Of a stretch of 64,000 bases of DNA, positions 1 to 10,383 are shown one piece after another. The stretch is from Nyssa sinensis (Eukaryota > Streptophyta > Magnoliopsida > Cornales > Nyssaceae). The position numbers and the translations under genes are program-made. The notes beneath the pieces were generated by a model. The model was given only the letters and a program-made list of their open reading frames with translations, had not been told where the DNA came from and did no database searches. The stretch is from NCBI GenBank assembly GCA_008638375.1, contig CM018038.1:19213985-19277984 (forward strand), given 5' to 3'. Numbering within the stretch: position 1 is the first letter of the stretch; the number at the start of each line of letters is the position of its first letter.

Positions 1-2
1 AC

Positions 3-773
3 TTCTCTAAATGGGCCGAAGCCGAACCTTTAACGCATATTACAGAAAAGGAAGTCGAAAGCTTCACCTGGAAGAATATTGTCTGCAGGTTTGGCATACC
101 ACGTGTAATTATCTCGGACAATGGGACACAATTTACTGGTAAAGGCTTCAAGGCATTCTGCGAAAATCTCAACATCAGGCAGCACTTTGCCTCTCCAGGC
201 CATCCACAAGCAAATGGGCAGGCAGAGGTCACCAACCGAACAATCCTTGATGGGTTAAAGAAAAGGTTGGAACAAGCCAAAGGGAAGTGGGCAGAAGAGC
301 TCCCAGGAGTCCTTTGGGCCTACCGTACAACCAGAAGAACTCCCACCTCTGAAACACCCTTCTCATTAGCCTATGGGACAGAAGCAGTAATTCCGGTTGA
401 AATCGGTATGCCAACTCTGAGGACTGAGGCCTTTGAGCAAGAATCCAATGATCAGCAGCTGATGGAGAACTTGGATTTGCTCGAGGAGAGAAGGGATCAA
501 GCCAACATCAGGATGGAAGCCTACCAACAAAGAATGGTCAATAAATCCAGGATAGGACTCAAGACAGTCAGCTTTCAAGTCGGAGACTTCGTCTTAAGAA
601 GAGTCTTTCAGAACACCAAGGATCCCACCATGGGAAAATTGTCACCAAATTGGGAGGGCCCCTACAAAGTGACGAAGGTCGTTCGACCTACCACTTACTG
701 GCTTGAAGACACGACTGGGAAACCTGTTCCTAGGCCATGGAACGTAGAACACTTGCGGAAGTATTATCAATAA
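3..773 (+). pseudogene. Gypsy pol C-terminus: integrase core and C-terminal domain
   Basis: The open frame enters from the left edge (frame starting at base 3) and ends with TAA at 771-773, about 256 residues. The integrase catalytic core is visible: SDNGTQFTG gives the second acidic residue, then HPQANGQAEVTNRTI with the glutamate of the D,D-35-E triad region. It is followed by WAEELPGVLWAYRTT and GTEAVIPVEI, which are typical of plant gypsy integrases, and then by a basic C-terminal part with GPYKV and a final HLRKYY. It would join element cDNA to host DNA in the nucleus. No stop or frameshift occurs in the visible part, but upstream domains are not in the window, so whether the full polyprotein is intact is unknown. 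Confidence 0.9.
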
Positions 774-804
774 AAAATTTTTCTTTTACTTCCTTAAAAC
801 TATT

Positions 805-1540
805 CATCTATTAATGCACGGGCCTCCAGAGCCTGGTCCATCTATTAATGCACAAGTCTTATGACTTGGTCCATCTATTAATGCACAAGTCTTATGACTT
901 GGTCCATCTATTAATGCACAGGCCTCCAGAGCCTGGTCCATCTATTAATGCACAAGTCTTATGACTTGGTCCATCTATTAATGCACAGGCCTCCAGAGCC
1001 TGGTCCATCTATTAATGCACAAGTCTTATGACTTGGTCCATCTATTAATGCACAGGCCTCCAGAGCCTGGTCCATCTATTAATGCACAAGTCTTATGACT
1101 TGGTCCATCTATTAATGCACGGGCCTCCAGAGCCTGGTCCATCTATTAATGCACAGGCCTCCAGAGCCTGGTCCATCTATTAATGCACAAGTCTTATGAC
1201 TTGGTCCATTTATTAATACACAGGCCTCCAGAGCCTGGTCCATCTATTAATGCACAAGTCTTATGACTTGGTCCATCTATTAATGCACAGGCCTCCAGAG
1301 CCTGGTCCATCTATTAATGCACAAGTCTTATGACTTGGTCCATCTATTAATGCACGGGCCTCCAGAGCCTGGTCCATCTATTAATGCACAGGCCTCCAGA
1401 GCCTGGTCCATCTATTAATGCACAAGTCTTATGACTTGGTCCATCTATTAATACACAGGCCTCCAGAGCCTGGTCCATCTATTAATGCACAAGTCTTATG
1501 ACTTGGTCCATCTATTAATACACAGGCCCTCAGAGCCTGG
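805..1540. repeat. Tandem array of two alternating hairpin units (22 copies)
   Basis: Twenty-two units of about 33.5 bp start with CCATCTATTAATGCAC. Type A continues with (A/G)GGCCTCCAGAGCCTGGT and type B with AAGTCTTATGACTTGGT. Both variable parts are palindromic: A has stem CAGGC/GCCTG, B has stem CAAGTC/GACTTG around TTAT. The order read is A B B A B A B A B A A B A B A B A A B A B A. Units 10-16 and 17-22 share the AAB opening, the GGG variant and a degenerate AATACA unit, which suggests a higher-order block of about seven units. The array begins about 30 bp after the pol stop codon. Confidence 0.95.
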
Positions 1541-1550
1541 ACCATCCCCA

Positions 1551-3410
1551 ACTAGCGGGTTCTGTAATCCAGTCTATCCAAAGGCAGAAATACCGAGCAC
1601 CTGTCAACTAAAGTTTACTAGAACGGAATACCTCGGATCTGACACTTACATTATTTGACTTATCTGTCAAATAAATCAGCACCATGGTTTCAACCAAAGG
1701 TGAAGTACTTCGATTCTGGCATTTTTCTAAGTTTTTGATTTGTTTTCAGAACAATCGGCAACACATTAGAAGATGCTTAAGTTTCAAAAAAGCACATTCA
1801 CAGAAAGTATCAGCTCAGAGAAGAAAAAATTCAACTTTATTAATAACTCAAAAAGATTTACATCAGTACCAAGAAGCTACTACAGAAGCTATTACAAAAG
1901 CTATTACAGAAGCTACTACAGAAGCTACTACAGAAGCTATTACAGAAGCTATTACAAAAGCTATTACAGAAGCTACTACAGAAGCTATTACAGAAGCTAT
2001 TACAGAAGCTACGCTTGGCAACATAATGGCTCTTCTCCTGGGATGATAAAGGGGCACAAGATCCAAAACCTTCAAAACCGCCTTCATCGGCTCCATTTGA
2101 AAGGAAGGAACCCTGAACCCCAATCTGCATCAAGTAGTGCCCAGGCCATTTCATCATCACTATCACTGGTCCCACGACCAACGGATGATGAGGGCTCTGA
2201 GCCTCAGGAGACTATGCATTCTCCACCCTTGTAATCGGCATGACTCCTCAGAAGAGTAAAGCAAGGGTCTCTGCCAAGACACATGGGGGGGGAAGGTAGT
2301 CTACCTTCAATCTTCTTCTTCACACCGACTGTTTCACCCCAGCCACTTAGTGCAAGGGTCTCTAACAGAGCGTGAGGAAGGGAAGGCAACTCACCTTCGT
2401 CTTCATCACCAACACCCCAGGCCTCGATTGAATCAGGGAGGGGCCACCACCAATCGGAGAAATCTCGACCGGATGCCAGAGGAAACAAGAAGACTTGGGC
2501 CTCCTTCAATCCTTCCTTGGAGACTGAAAAAAGGGGGAGGTTAACTCTCGGCCACAGGCTCATTATTCCTAACTCAGGCGAGGAATCTTCCATCATCTCC
2601 GGACGAATGGGAGAAATTCCGGCAGCATATGAGGTTTCTCTCACGAACAAATCGGGGAGCAAAAGGGTTGAGCACAACCGTATGCCCCGTTTCCATATAT
2701 ATAGACCCTTGGAGTCCAAAAGCCACCCAACTGAACCGTCGCAACGGTGAAAAAGAGAGTGGCCTTGAAAACCCAAACGACGGTCGAATGACTAAGCGGT
2801 GCATTAAATAAGCCTCTTCAATATACCAAGAGACAGAGTACAGAATTCTCAAGACATAGACCGCAGTCCAGTACTTAAGCTCCCAAATCAATAAAGAGGG
2901 GATCAAAGTCTAAAGTAAATAGACCCCCATTCAGACCTACCGGTCTTAACTATTTCATAACAGGTCAAGACACGTAACAAAGACCAAGCAGATCGGATAT
3001 ATCCCAATCCCGAGTACTCAGCATACCGAGCATCATAATAACGAGCACAAGCTGCTCGGTTAACCTCACCGACTCTTAATTCAGAGCAGTCTATCTCAGA
3101 ACTCTACAGGGACCCACTCCCGCTCTGTCAGGCTCTATCTATCTGGCTATATCTACTTTCTCGTCTTATTTTAATAAGGCAGATCTATATTCACTATTCC
3201 ATGACAAGTATTGAAGATTAAGAAAGCAACTATTTGATCTAGCATGCAAAGGGTTCAGAGCAGCCACACTTGCAACAAAATTCACAAGAAGGAAAAATAC
3301 AAGCAGAATCTGAAGAAAAGTCAATCTTATTGATCAGAAGGGAAAATGTATTCACTACATCAAAAAAAAAAAAAAAAAAAAAAAAAAAGGTCAAAAGCCT
3401 ATAAAAAGCC
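1551..3410. other. Gypsy spacer between hairpin array and antisense gene
   Basis: This part of the gypsy element shows no convincing coding. It contains the 12-bp array at 1873-2016, a TATA-like CATATATATAGACC on + at about 2693, and a 26-28 base poly(A) run at 3361-3388. Several long open frames overlap here on both strands (for example 2204-2776 on -), but they resemble no family I know and appear to follow from base composition and repeats. Confidence 0.6.
1873..2016. repeat. 12-bp minisatellite, about 12 copies
   Basis: Twelve consecutive 12-bp units are read: GAAGCTATTACA, GAAGCTACTACA and AAAGCTATTACA. Because the period is a multiple of three and few units carry stops, several frames stay open on both strands, producing artificial repetitive peptides. 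It lies inside the gypsy spacer. Confidence 0.95.
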
Positions 3411-5316
3411 TCAGGATTTCCCAGAGGGGCCTGCATCCTCTTCCAAATTGAGGGCACGAGCCCCAGCAGTCTTATCCGGATCAGGACGAGATGAGGTGGG
3501 TTCAGGAGGAACGATTGATGACACATCAAAGTCCGGGAACTGAAGTTGGAATCTAGTTCGGAAATTCTCAAAACCGAGCAGGATCAGGTCATCACCCATC
3601 TGATCAACTTCCTCTTTTAATTCCATCTCAGCCTCAGCTTTGGCTTGACCAACTGCCTCCTGAACCCTCTGATCAATGGAACTACGGAGACCAACCAGCT
3701 CCGCCTCAAGCCTCTCAACCGTCCGAGCAAATATATCCCTCTCAGACTCTGCCACCTTAAGGCTGGTGGTAGCTCTCTACAGACTCTCTTCAGCAGACTG
3801 AATTTTGGAACGGGCTGTTCCGAGCTCCAGTCTCATCTCGTTCACCTCCGTCCTTAGCTTCTCGGCCTCCTCAAGGCCCATGGGGGTCACCATCAGAGCA
3901 ACTAAACTATGCATGCTCTGTATAAAGCAAGACAGATAAATTAGAGCGAAACAAATGAGCAAACAAAAGGCCAAGGAAAGGCTTCAGAAGTTACCTTCAT
4001 CTGGAGAGTCATCATCTCAGTCATCAGTTTGGAGGGATCATCCCCTCTGTACCGATGTGGGCCCTGAGCCCATATTCGATCAAATGCCTTCTTGGCAATT
4101 TGATAATCCGGCTCAACAAATGGCTCAGAAGGAGCGGCAGGAGCTTTCCCCTTCCTAGACCTCTTGCTCGGACCAGGAGGAACAGCCGATACAGGAATGG
4201 CAGGCTCGGCTTCCTCAGCCTCGGCAGGGGAGGGCTCAGGGGAACCAGAGATCAATCTCCTTCTCTTCACTTCTAAAGGAGCATCAGGCTCAGCTGGGGA
4301 GGAAGACTCCCCCACCACTTGAGGCTTCGGCACTTCCCACCTCGAGGCTAGCCTCCTCTTCAACTCTGCGCTACGGGTGGCCATCACTTGGTCCGGAGTG
4401 ACGATAACAGTATGAGCCCGGTTAGAAGTTGAAAGCAAAACCCGGTACTGATCCTGCAGAGCCTTAGTAAACTTGGGCCTCTTCCGAGCACTCTTGACTG
4501 CACAAAGGAAATGAAAAATACCAAGTTTGTCAGTTCTGAGGATATAAGCAAAGCTAAAGCAAACCCAAGAGAATAAGTCTCACCCCTATGGCCCGTAACA
4601 CAAGGAAACGACGAGATCTCTCCGGCCTGGAAGTCCGTATGCTCCCATCCTCCTCCAACGAAGAAGTACCACTTCTTCCACGTCTTGTTGGAAGTAGGAA
4701 CGGAAGACAGGGGTCGGAACCCCTTCTCGAAGGACATATAATATAGGCCTTCTGCCTGCTTGAACTTCAGATCCATATTGCTACGGATCAAGTCCAGAGA
4801 CACCTCCACTTTGTTCAGATGCCCCAGCACCATAAATCCTAGAAGATGCCGCCAGCTATTGAGATTCAGGTCGGCAGGGCAGAGCTTGAACCAGCAAAAG
4901 AATTGCCTGACTAAATCCGGCAATGGAAGCCTTAAGCCCATTTCAAACCAGGCAAGGAAAACGCAAATCTCCCCGGCTTTAACATCTTGGGGACGATCCA
5001 TGGGTCCTGGAACTTTACAAGTCACATTTGGGGGAAATTCAAATTTCACCCTCCATTCCTCCAAGAGGCTTTGAGTGACGGCACTCTCACCCTCTTCTCT
5101 ATGAGAAGACCTACCAGAGGTCTCCCCGGCCCTGTCTCGGGGCTCTTCGAAAGCATCGACTATTCTAACCCCTGGACTAGGGGGAGGATCAACAGGCCTC
5201 TCCTCAATAATTTCAAGAGTAGGGTTACCTACATCTCCTACAACAGACGGACCAGCCGTCTCAGAATGGTCTCCTACTCCCTCATTCACAATTCGAGATT
5301 CCGAAGGAACAGACAT
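3411..5316 (-). pseudogene. Antisense gypsy gene (gypsy-type putative transposon protein, PF04195-like), spliced, one stop
   Basis: An antisense ORF of the element, about 575-580 codons when spliced. The start chosen is the ATG at 5316 (MSVPSESR). Exon 1 (5316-4583) has an acidic N-terminus and a region with FLAWFEMGLRLPLPDLVRQF and SWRHLLGFMVLG, characteristic of the plant gypsy-type putative transposon family. Intron 1 has a GTGAGA donor (4582) and an acceptor near 4498-4491. Exon 2 ends at 3995 with AAG|GTAACT. Intron 2 is 3994-3918, ending TATACAG, and is in phase 0. Exon 3 (3917-3411) is a coiled coil rich in E, K and L with one in-frame TAG at 3779-3777 (CAG to TAG would explain it). 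The keto-frame match across intron 2 is exact; intron 1 keeps frame only with the downstream acceptor. Function unknown. Confidence 0.75.
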
Positions 5317-5482
5317 TATTCTCAAACTCAAGAAGAAAGAAGCAAGAGAGGGGGAGAAATCAGTCGAACCTGTTTTCACTTAGGGGATCTGTATTCTTCA
5401 AGATCGCACGAACCAACAATGGCGGATGAAATCTTCTAGCACAGTAAAAATGTCGAGGGAAAGGTCATTTCAAAAATCTCAT

Positions 5483-5501
5483 CCCGTATTTATAAACACG
5501 G
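5483..5501 (-). promoter_or_regulatory. TATA box upstream of the antisense gene
   Basis: On the minus strand a TTTATAAATA box sits inside an imperfect palindrome (CCGTG...TACGGG), about 170 bases before the antisense ATG at 5316. Spacing fits a TATA box with a leader of about 140 bases. This is a sequence match only; transcription is inferred. Confidence 0.5.
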
Positions 5502-5713
5502 TATCAGAAGGGACCCACCAAGCCCAAACGCCATGACGGTTCAGAACAATGATGCTCTCGAGAAAACCAACTGTCCGCCCAGTATAATTGTGACCTTGAA
5601 AAGACTTAAATCGCCGACTACGCAATAAATGGCGCCCCAACGATTGTCTGGGAAGGCGAAAAAGCGAGACACATAACTCTCTTAGCCCTAGTTACTTACA
5701 TCAAACTAGGACT

Positions 5714-5724
5714 TGGGGGGGGAG
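5714..5724 (+). promoter_or_regulatory. Polypurine tract of the left gypsy element
   Basis: A TGGGGGGGGAG run directly precedes the inferred start of the 3' LTR (TAACTAATATACC). This is the usual position for the plus-strand primer of an LTR retrotransposon. Confidence 0.7.
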
Positions 5725-6355
5725 TAACTAATATACCATAAAAAGACAGGCCAATCAACACTTGACACGTATGACCACAGTCCGATTTATGTTCAGCTAG
5801 CATGATTCTCGCTCAGCCTATGACATCCAGATCATCACATAAGGTCGGAAGTGACCAAACAAATATATCCAGAACTGATCACAGGGTCCAGACCAGAGCT
5901 TCAGATCTCGTCACCGCCTTAGCGGATTCCGAGCAGAGAATAGGGAAACAGTCTCCAACACGGAAACTACCATTTATGATTATCTCCGCCTTAGCGGATT
6001 CCGGGCAGAGGATAAGGAAGCAGTCTCCAATACGGAAACTACCATTTATGATTATCTCCATCTATGACTCAATGCCCACAAGGTAACTGCAATCTCCGAT
6101 GATCATATCCCTATATTCATGGCGTCGAGTCCTAATCAACTTAGGAAAGCTTCGGCCTATATATTAAACCCTAGAGGTACGCTATCAAATTCATGCTCAT
6201 TCTTTGACTTTCAATACAGTCTTTCAATTCCCTTACTCACTTAAGCATCGGAGCGGCTACCGCCGGAGCCAATCCGGTGGTCCTCTGATCATCTTTCTGA
6301 GTGTTCTACAGGTCACGGAGCCCTTACGTGTTGCGAGTCAAAAGGTGCAGCATCA
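5725..6355 (+). repeat. 3' LTR of the left gypsy element
   Basis: Bounded by the polypurine tract on the left and CATCA at 6351-6355 on the right. The left boundary is approximate. It shares several blocks with the LTR at about 60890-61365: CTAATATACCATA near the start, CCCTATATTCATG, TCCTAATC, a TATA region (CCTATATATTAAACCC here, ACCCTATAAATAAAG there), CGG(A/C)GCGGCTACC-like sequence, and the CATCA end. It contains a 72-bp tandem duplication (5914-5985 and 5986-6057). Confidence 0.75.
5914..6057. repeat. 72-bp tandem duplication inside the LTR
   Basis: Two adjacent 72-bp copies begin CCGCCTTAGCGGATTCC and end CATTTATGATTATCT, differing at a few positions. The related LTR at the right end of the window has only one equivalent block. 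Confidence 0.9.
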
Positions 6356-7561
6356 CTAACATATAAGTGTTGATAAATAATTGTAAAAAATAAAATTGAT
6401 AAAGCTCTAATTTAAAATAACATATAACACGTAATTGATCATAATCTCCAAAGTCCAAACCATTGAAGTCCCAATTTTATATAATGTTCTGACATTGAAG
6501 ATTTACCCTTCCTGAAGAAAGAAATCTCATCAAAATGTCTTTTTTTTTCAAAAATAAAAATAAAAATCATTCATTATGATTCACTTCTACCTTCCAATGT
6601 CATTCTTTCTCCGTCATTTTTAGTTCTAAAAAAATGAGCAAATTCACTACATGACTTTGCTACAGGTTTTCAATTGTTTCCTCTTTGGGGATAGTAGTTA
6701 GTTAAAAAGAGAGTTAATCAGCCTACATCTCCTTTGTCAGGGACCAAGCATCATGGGATGGGAGTGATTGATGCTTACCACCAATCAATTAGAATCAATG
6801 TTATTTCCTTTCAATAAATTTGTGCTAGCATTATGCAAGTATAATTTTCATTTCCCTAAGAATAGGTTATTGCCTATTCCATCAAAAGTCGTTCGGCTAT
6901 TTAATAGCTTGAGACCATGAATAAAATCATCCTGATTATTACTCTCAACCTGGAGTTGACTTGGTGTCGTGGTTTTCCTTGAATTAAACCAATCTAAGGG
7001 AGCCTAGGATCCTTCGAAGTATCCTACAAACTTACCATCATGGGTAGAAAACGCAAGAACAACCCTTCTTCTCTACCCGTTCATAAACCCATTATGAGAT
7101 CACAAACTACGGCACGTAACATCCTTCTCTCTCAACATGAAGGAATAAGGACTTCAACACATTGACACAAGAAACCATTTCACAACATGCACCAACACCT
7201 AGGGTAATATAAATACATACAAAATGAGTCTAATAATGTCATATAATTTATACTTAACCTAATTTCTTTCAAAATTTGGGTATCTATTTTAGGATTTGTA
7301 GGGGGGAAGGGAGAGTAAGAGGAAGGGTAAGTGAAGTTGACTTTCAAAAGCTACACTTGTCTTAATTGATTTTAAATTGACTCAAATATTATTTTTGGGT
7401 CCGCAAGATATATCTACTCCAAAGCATACTTTCACAATTTGGTAGCAAAGCAAGAAGTCATGTGTGGTTCTTCTATGGTTCTGTTAGTCAATTTTGTGGG
7501 TCTGTTTTGTACATATAAGGATAGATTTTTGGTAAAAGTAACACATGTAAGAATGTCTTTG

Positions 7562-7605
<44 letters not shown>

Positions 7606-8291
7606 TGGAATTTGAGCACCAATAGGTCCATTAGAAAAGAATTCATGCTCTGCTTTGGATTTTTTTATATATATATATATATATTTATGAATCAGAGCAG
7701 TTGCAGTGCATGAGAAACATATCATATGGTATTTTTGCAAGTGATGTAACTTTTGGACATGATTTTTACTAATGAAGATATACCTATAATTTATGTGATC
7801 AATGATTTACTTGTTAATTTATTATTGCAATTTCTTTCTATATGGATGGATTATATGAATGGTATTACACTTTTTTAGAAGTCTATGGTTGGATTTTAGA
7901 TAGATTCATATATTTTAATCATAATTTATTACACTACCCATGACCATGTTGATGTGAGAGTGACACTTGATTGCCACAAAAAAAAAAATCACAACCAAAA
8001 CAATAAAAAAAAAAAAACTACCACCCTTTCATTTCCAATCTAAACACCAGCTACATCATTTGAGTAAGTTCACCATTGTTATCAGCAGACAGATAAAGAT
8101 AATACGATGCTTGCTTTGTTGAGAAATAACATCGATTTTTGATTTCTTTTAAGTGCTTCTACCATTGTTGATAAAACTTTATATTCACCCTTACATTCAA
8201 CATTGGCAATTAGTTCTCGAATTTGAAGATCTTGATTAGCTGCTAAATTCCATGAAGTAAAAGGCATTGTATTGTGGTTGAACATGTTAGT

Positions 8292-8325
<34 letters not shown>

Positions 8326-10383
8326 CAGTTTAAAACAATATTTGAAATAATACAGATTTCTTAAAAACAGTATTTCAAAGAATATAGATTGTAAAATTTA
8401 GAAGTTCAGAAATTTTTAAGCACAGATTTTGAAAACAGTAACTATATAAACAAAGGAAAATTTGCTTTAAGATTGTAAGTCTATATAGTGCACTGTTTTG
8501 ATAATGCAGTAACCAAAATTGAGAAACCAAAAAATTATAGAACATAAACATTAACTTACTGTAAAACAGAAGAACAGAAGTTTGAATTAGATCAAGGCTA
8601 GTGTTTGACACTGTGTCTTTAAGACAAATTTCGTCCTCACAATGGTGCTCACGACTTCTTGGGCGTTTGCCTCTCACGATGTAATGATCTGAATCTTACA
8701 GAAGAAGCACTACAATCTGTAAGTTTGTCGAACCAACAATGCTTAACTCTATCTTAAAATGAAATACAAAATGCAAAAAACTTGTGTAAATCGAATGCAA
8801 TGAATGTGTGTATATTTAAAAACCTCTTCATGGCTGTTTAGTACAGTCATGAAGGTTCAGTTGTGTCTGTTCATGACGAACAGACATTGTTGCGTCCAAT
8901 GAAGAAGACGACTGTTCAGTCAAAATTCAAACCAACGCAATCGCAAAACGACATTGTTTTGGATTTAAACCAAAACCAAAAAACGTACTCGTAGAACGGT
9001 GACGTTTTTAGTTTTAATTAATCTGTTAACTAAACAACAGCGTTTTAATTTTTTTTTAACAGTAATAAAACGACAGTGTTTAATGAAAAATTATTTAAAT
9101 TAATTTTCTCCAAAAAGATATATATATATATATATATATATACGACGGGCTAAGTCCAAGCCCGAGCCCAAGCCCAAATAGGCCCTGTGCGGGGCGGTGG
9201 CGGAGCGCACGTACGCGTGTATGGTGGTTCAAGCATTTGCTTAGGTCTTCCTCCATGCACAAAACTTGGGTACCCCTTGGGACCTAAACCCTCCTCTAAG
9301 GTAAGTGTATATATACTCTTTAAAAGCCTTGTACCCATCCTATGTGGAACACAAGTTTTTTCACAAGCTTCAAGCTTTTGTTACCATTTTCAAATGGTGA
9401 TGTTTGGAGGCAATTTCTCATTCATTCCTTAATGATTTTGAGCAACCCAATATATGATCTTAATCTCCTCATGGAGGAGAACACATTCCCATGTGGACTC
9501 ACTTAAATTAATGTGTGAGACCCACTTTAATTTTAACTCAAAGATAGCTAATTATTTTGCTCAAAAACCCATTTTTTCCAACAGAACAAGGGTAACACCT
9601 GCTCAAAAACTTGCATGAACTTTATTCACAAACATAATATAACTTTCTCTTATTCTTCTCAGGTTCAACAATTCTAACAGCAACCCTTTCACAACATTTA
9701 TAGTTTCTATTTTGATTCCTCAACATAAAAGCATTACTTCCTCCATAAGTTCAAGATTAAGACATTTTATCTACATAATAAATTTTAAAAAATTTATATG
9801 AACTCTTTATTGAAGTGCCTTATTTTTATCTAGATGATAAGGAATAGACCTAGAAGGGAGGGAATAGATTTATATCACAAATTAAAAATTATCTTGATAG
9901 ATTTTAACATGCTATTGATGATTAAGGTTCCCCCTTCAATAATGTAAGAATTATGTTCGTGTGTATGCAATCAACAATCGGTGACATGCATCATATAATA
10001 GTAGTAATACTAAAGAGCAATAAGATGACACACCAATTTTTGTTGACAAGAAAATCGTCACAGATCATCGTATGTGCTTTAAAAAATCCTGAGGCGCTTA
10101 CCCAAATGCACACACCATTAGAACTGTTTTAGTGATTATAGACTCTGTAGACACAATGACTTAGTCCCTTAAGGCTTGTCTTGATCTAAATCTCCTCTTA
10201 CTCAAATCCTCAAGCGTTATTCAAGTAAATCTTTGCTTCAAATTCATGAACGAACAACCTCAATTACAATTGTGAATCCCCACGCAACCTTGAACTCCAC
10301 CGGTCGCACACAACTTGAAATCCACAAGCTTGTATTCCAAGGATATTATAGAAAGTATGTTAGGGTTTTTAGAACAACTGACA
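6356..10383. other. Intergenic, decayed, no gene recognised
   Basis: AT-rich sequence with dinucleotide tracts: (AT)n at 7565-7604, 7667-7685, 8294-8322 and 9118-9142. A 70-residue frame on - at 8294-8082 contains plausible protein-like sequence (FTSWNLAANQDLQIREL) but I could not assign it, and it has no visible companion exons. The stretch 9143-9560 has a GC-rich head with repeated AGCCCAAGCCC-type runs and may be a transposon end. Nothing else could be supported. Confidence 0.5.
7565..7604. repeat. (AT)n microsatellite
   Basis: An uninterrupted AT dinucleotide run of about 40 bases, in intergenic DNA. Confidence 0.98.

Larger units (their letters stand above)
1..6355 (+). mobile_element. 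Ty3/gypsy (Tat-type) retrotransposon, 3' portion
   Basis: This is the right-hand part of an LTR retrotransposon whose 5' half lies outside the window. In order it holds the integrase end (3-773, +), a long untranslated spacer with two tandem arrays (805-1540 and 1873-2016), an antisense gene (5316-3411, -), a G-rich polypurine tract (5714-5724) and a 3' LTR ending in CATCA at 6355. Extra ORFs between pol and the 3' LTR, often antisense, are known for the plant Tat/Retand group of gypsy elements. The group assignment also rests on the related element at the right end of the window, which has the Tat-type primer-binding site. Confidence 0.85.

Noticed and set aside
1..1540. Direct repeats of 33-34 bp resembling a CRISPR array
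   Set aside because: Units are contiguous without unique spacers, in a plant retrotransposon with no cas genes.
1773..2234. Repetitive Ser-Tyr-Tyr protein frame
   Set aside because: Produced by the 12-bp array, which keeps several frames open on both strands.
2204..2776. 190-residue open frame on - in the gypsy spacer
   Set aside because: No recognisable domain, no splice partners, and overlapping open frames on the other strand; composition-driven.
7432..7740. Frame rich in Ile-Tyr
   Set aside because: Runs through (AT)n tracts; not a gene.
8082..8294. 70-residue frame on - with protein-like sequence
   Set aside because: Could be a gene relic, but I know no matching family and saw no companion exons.
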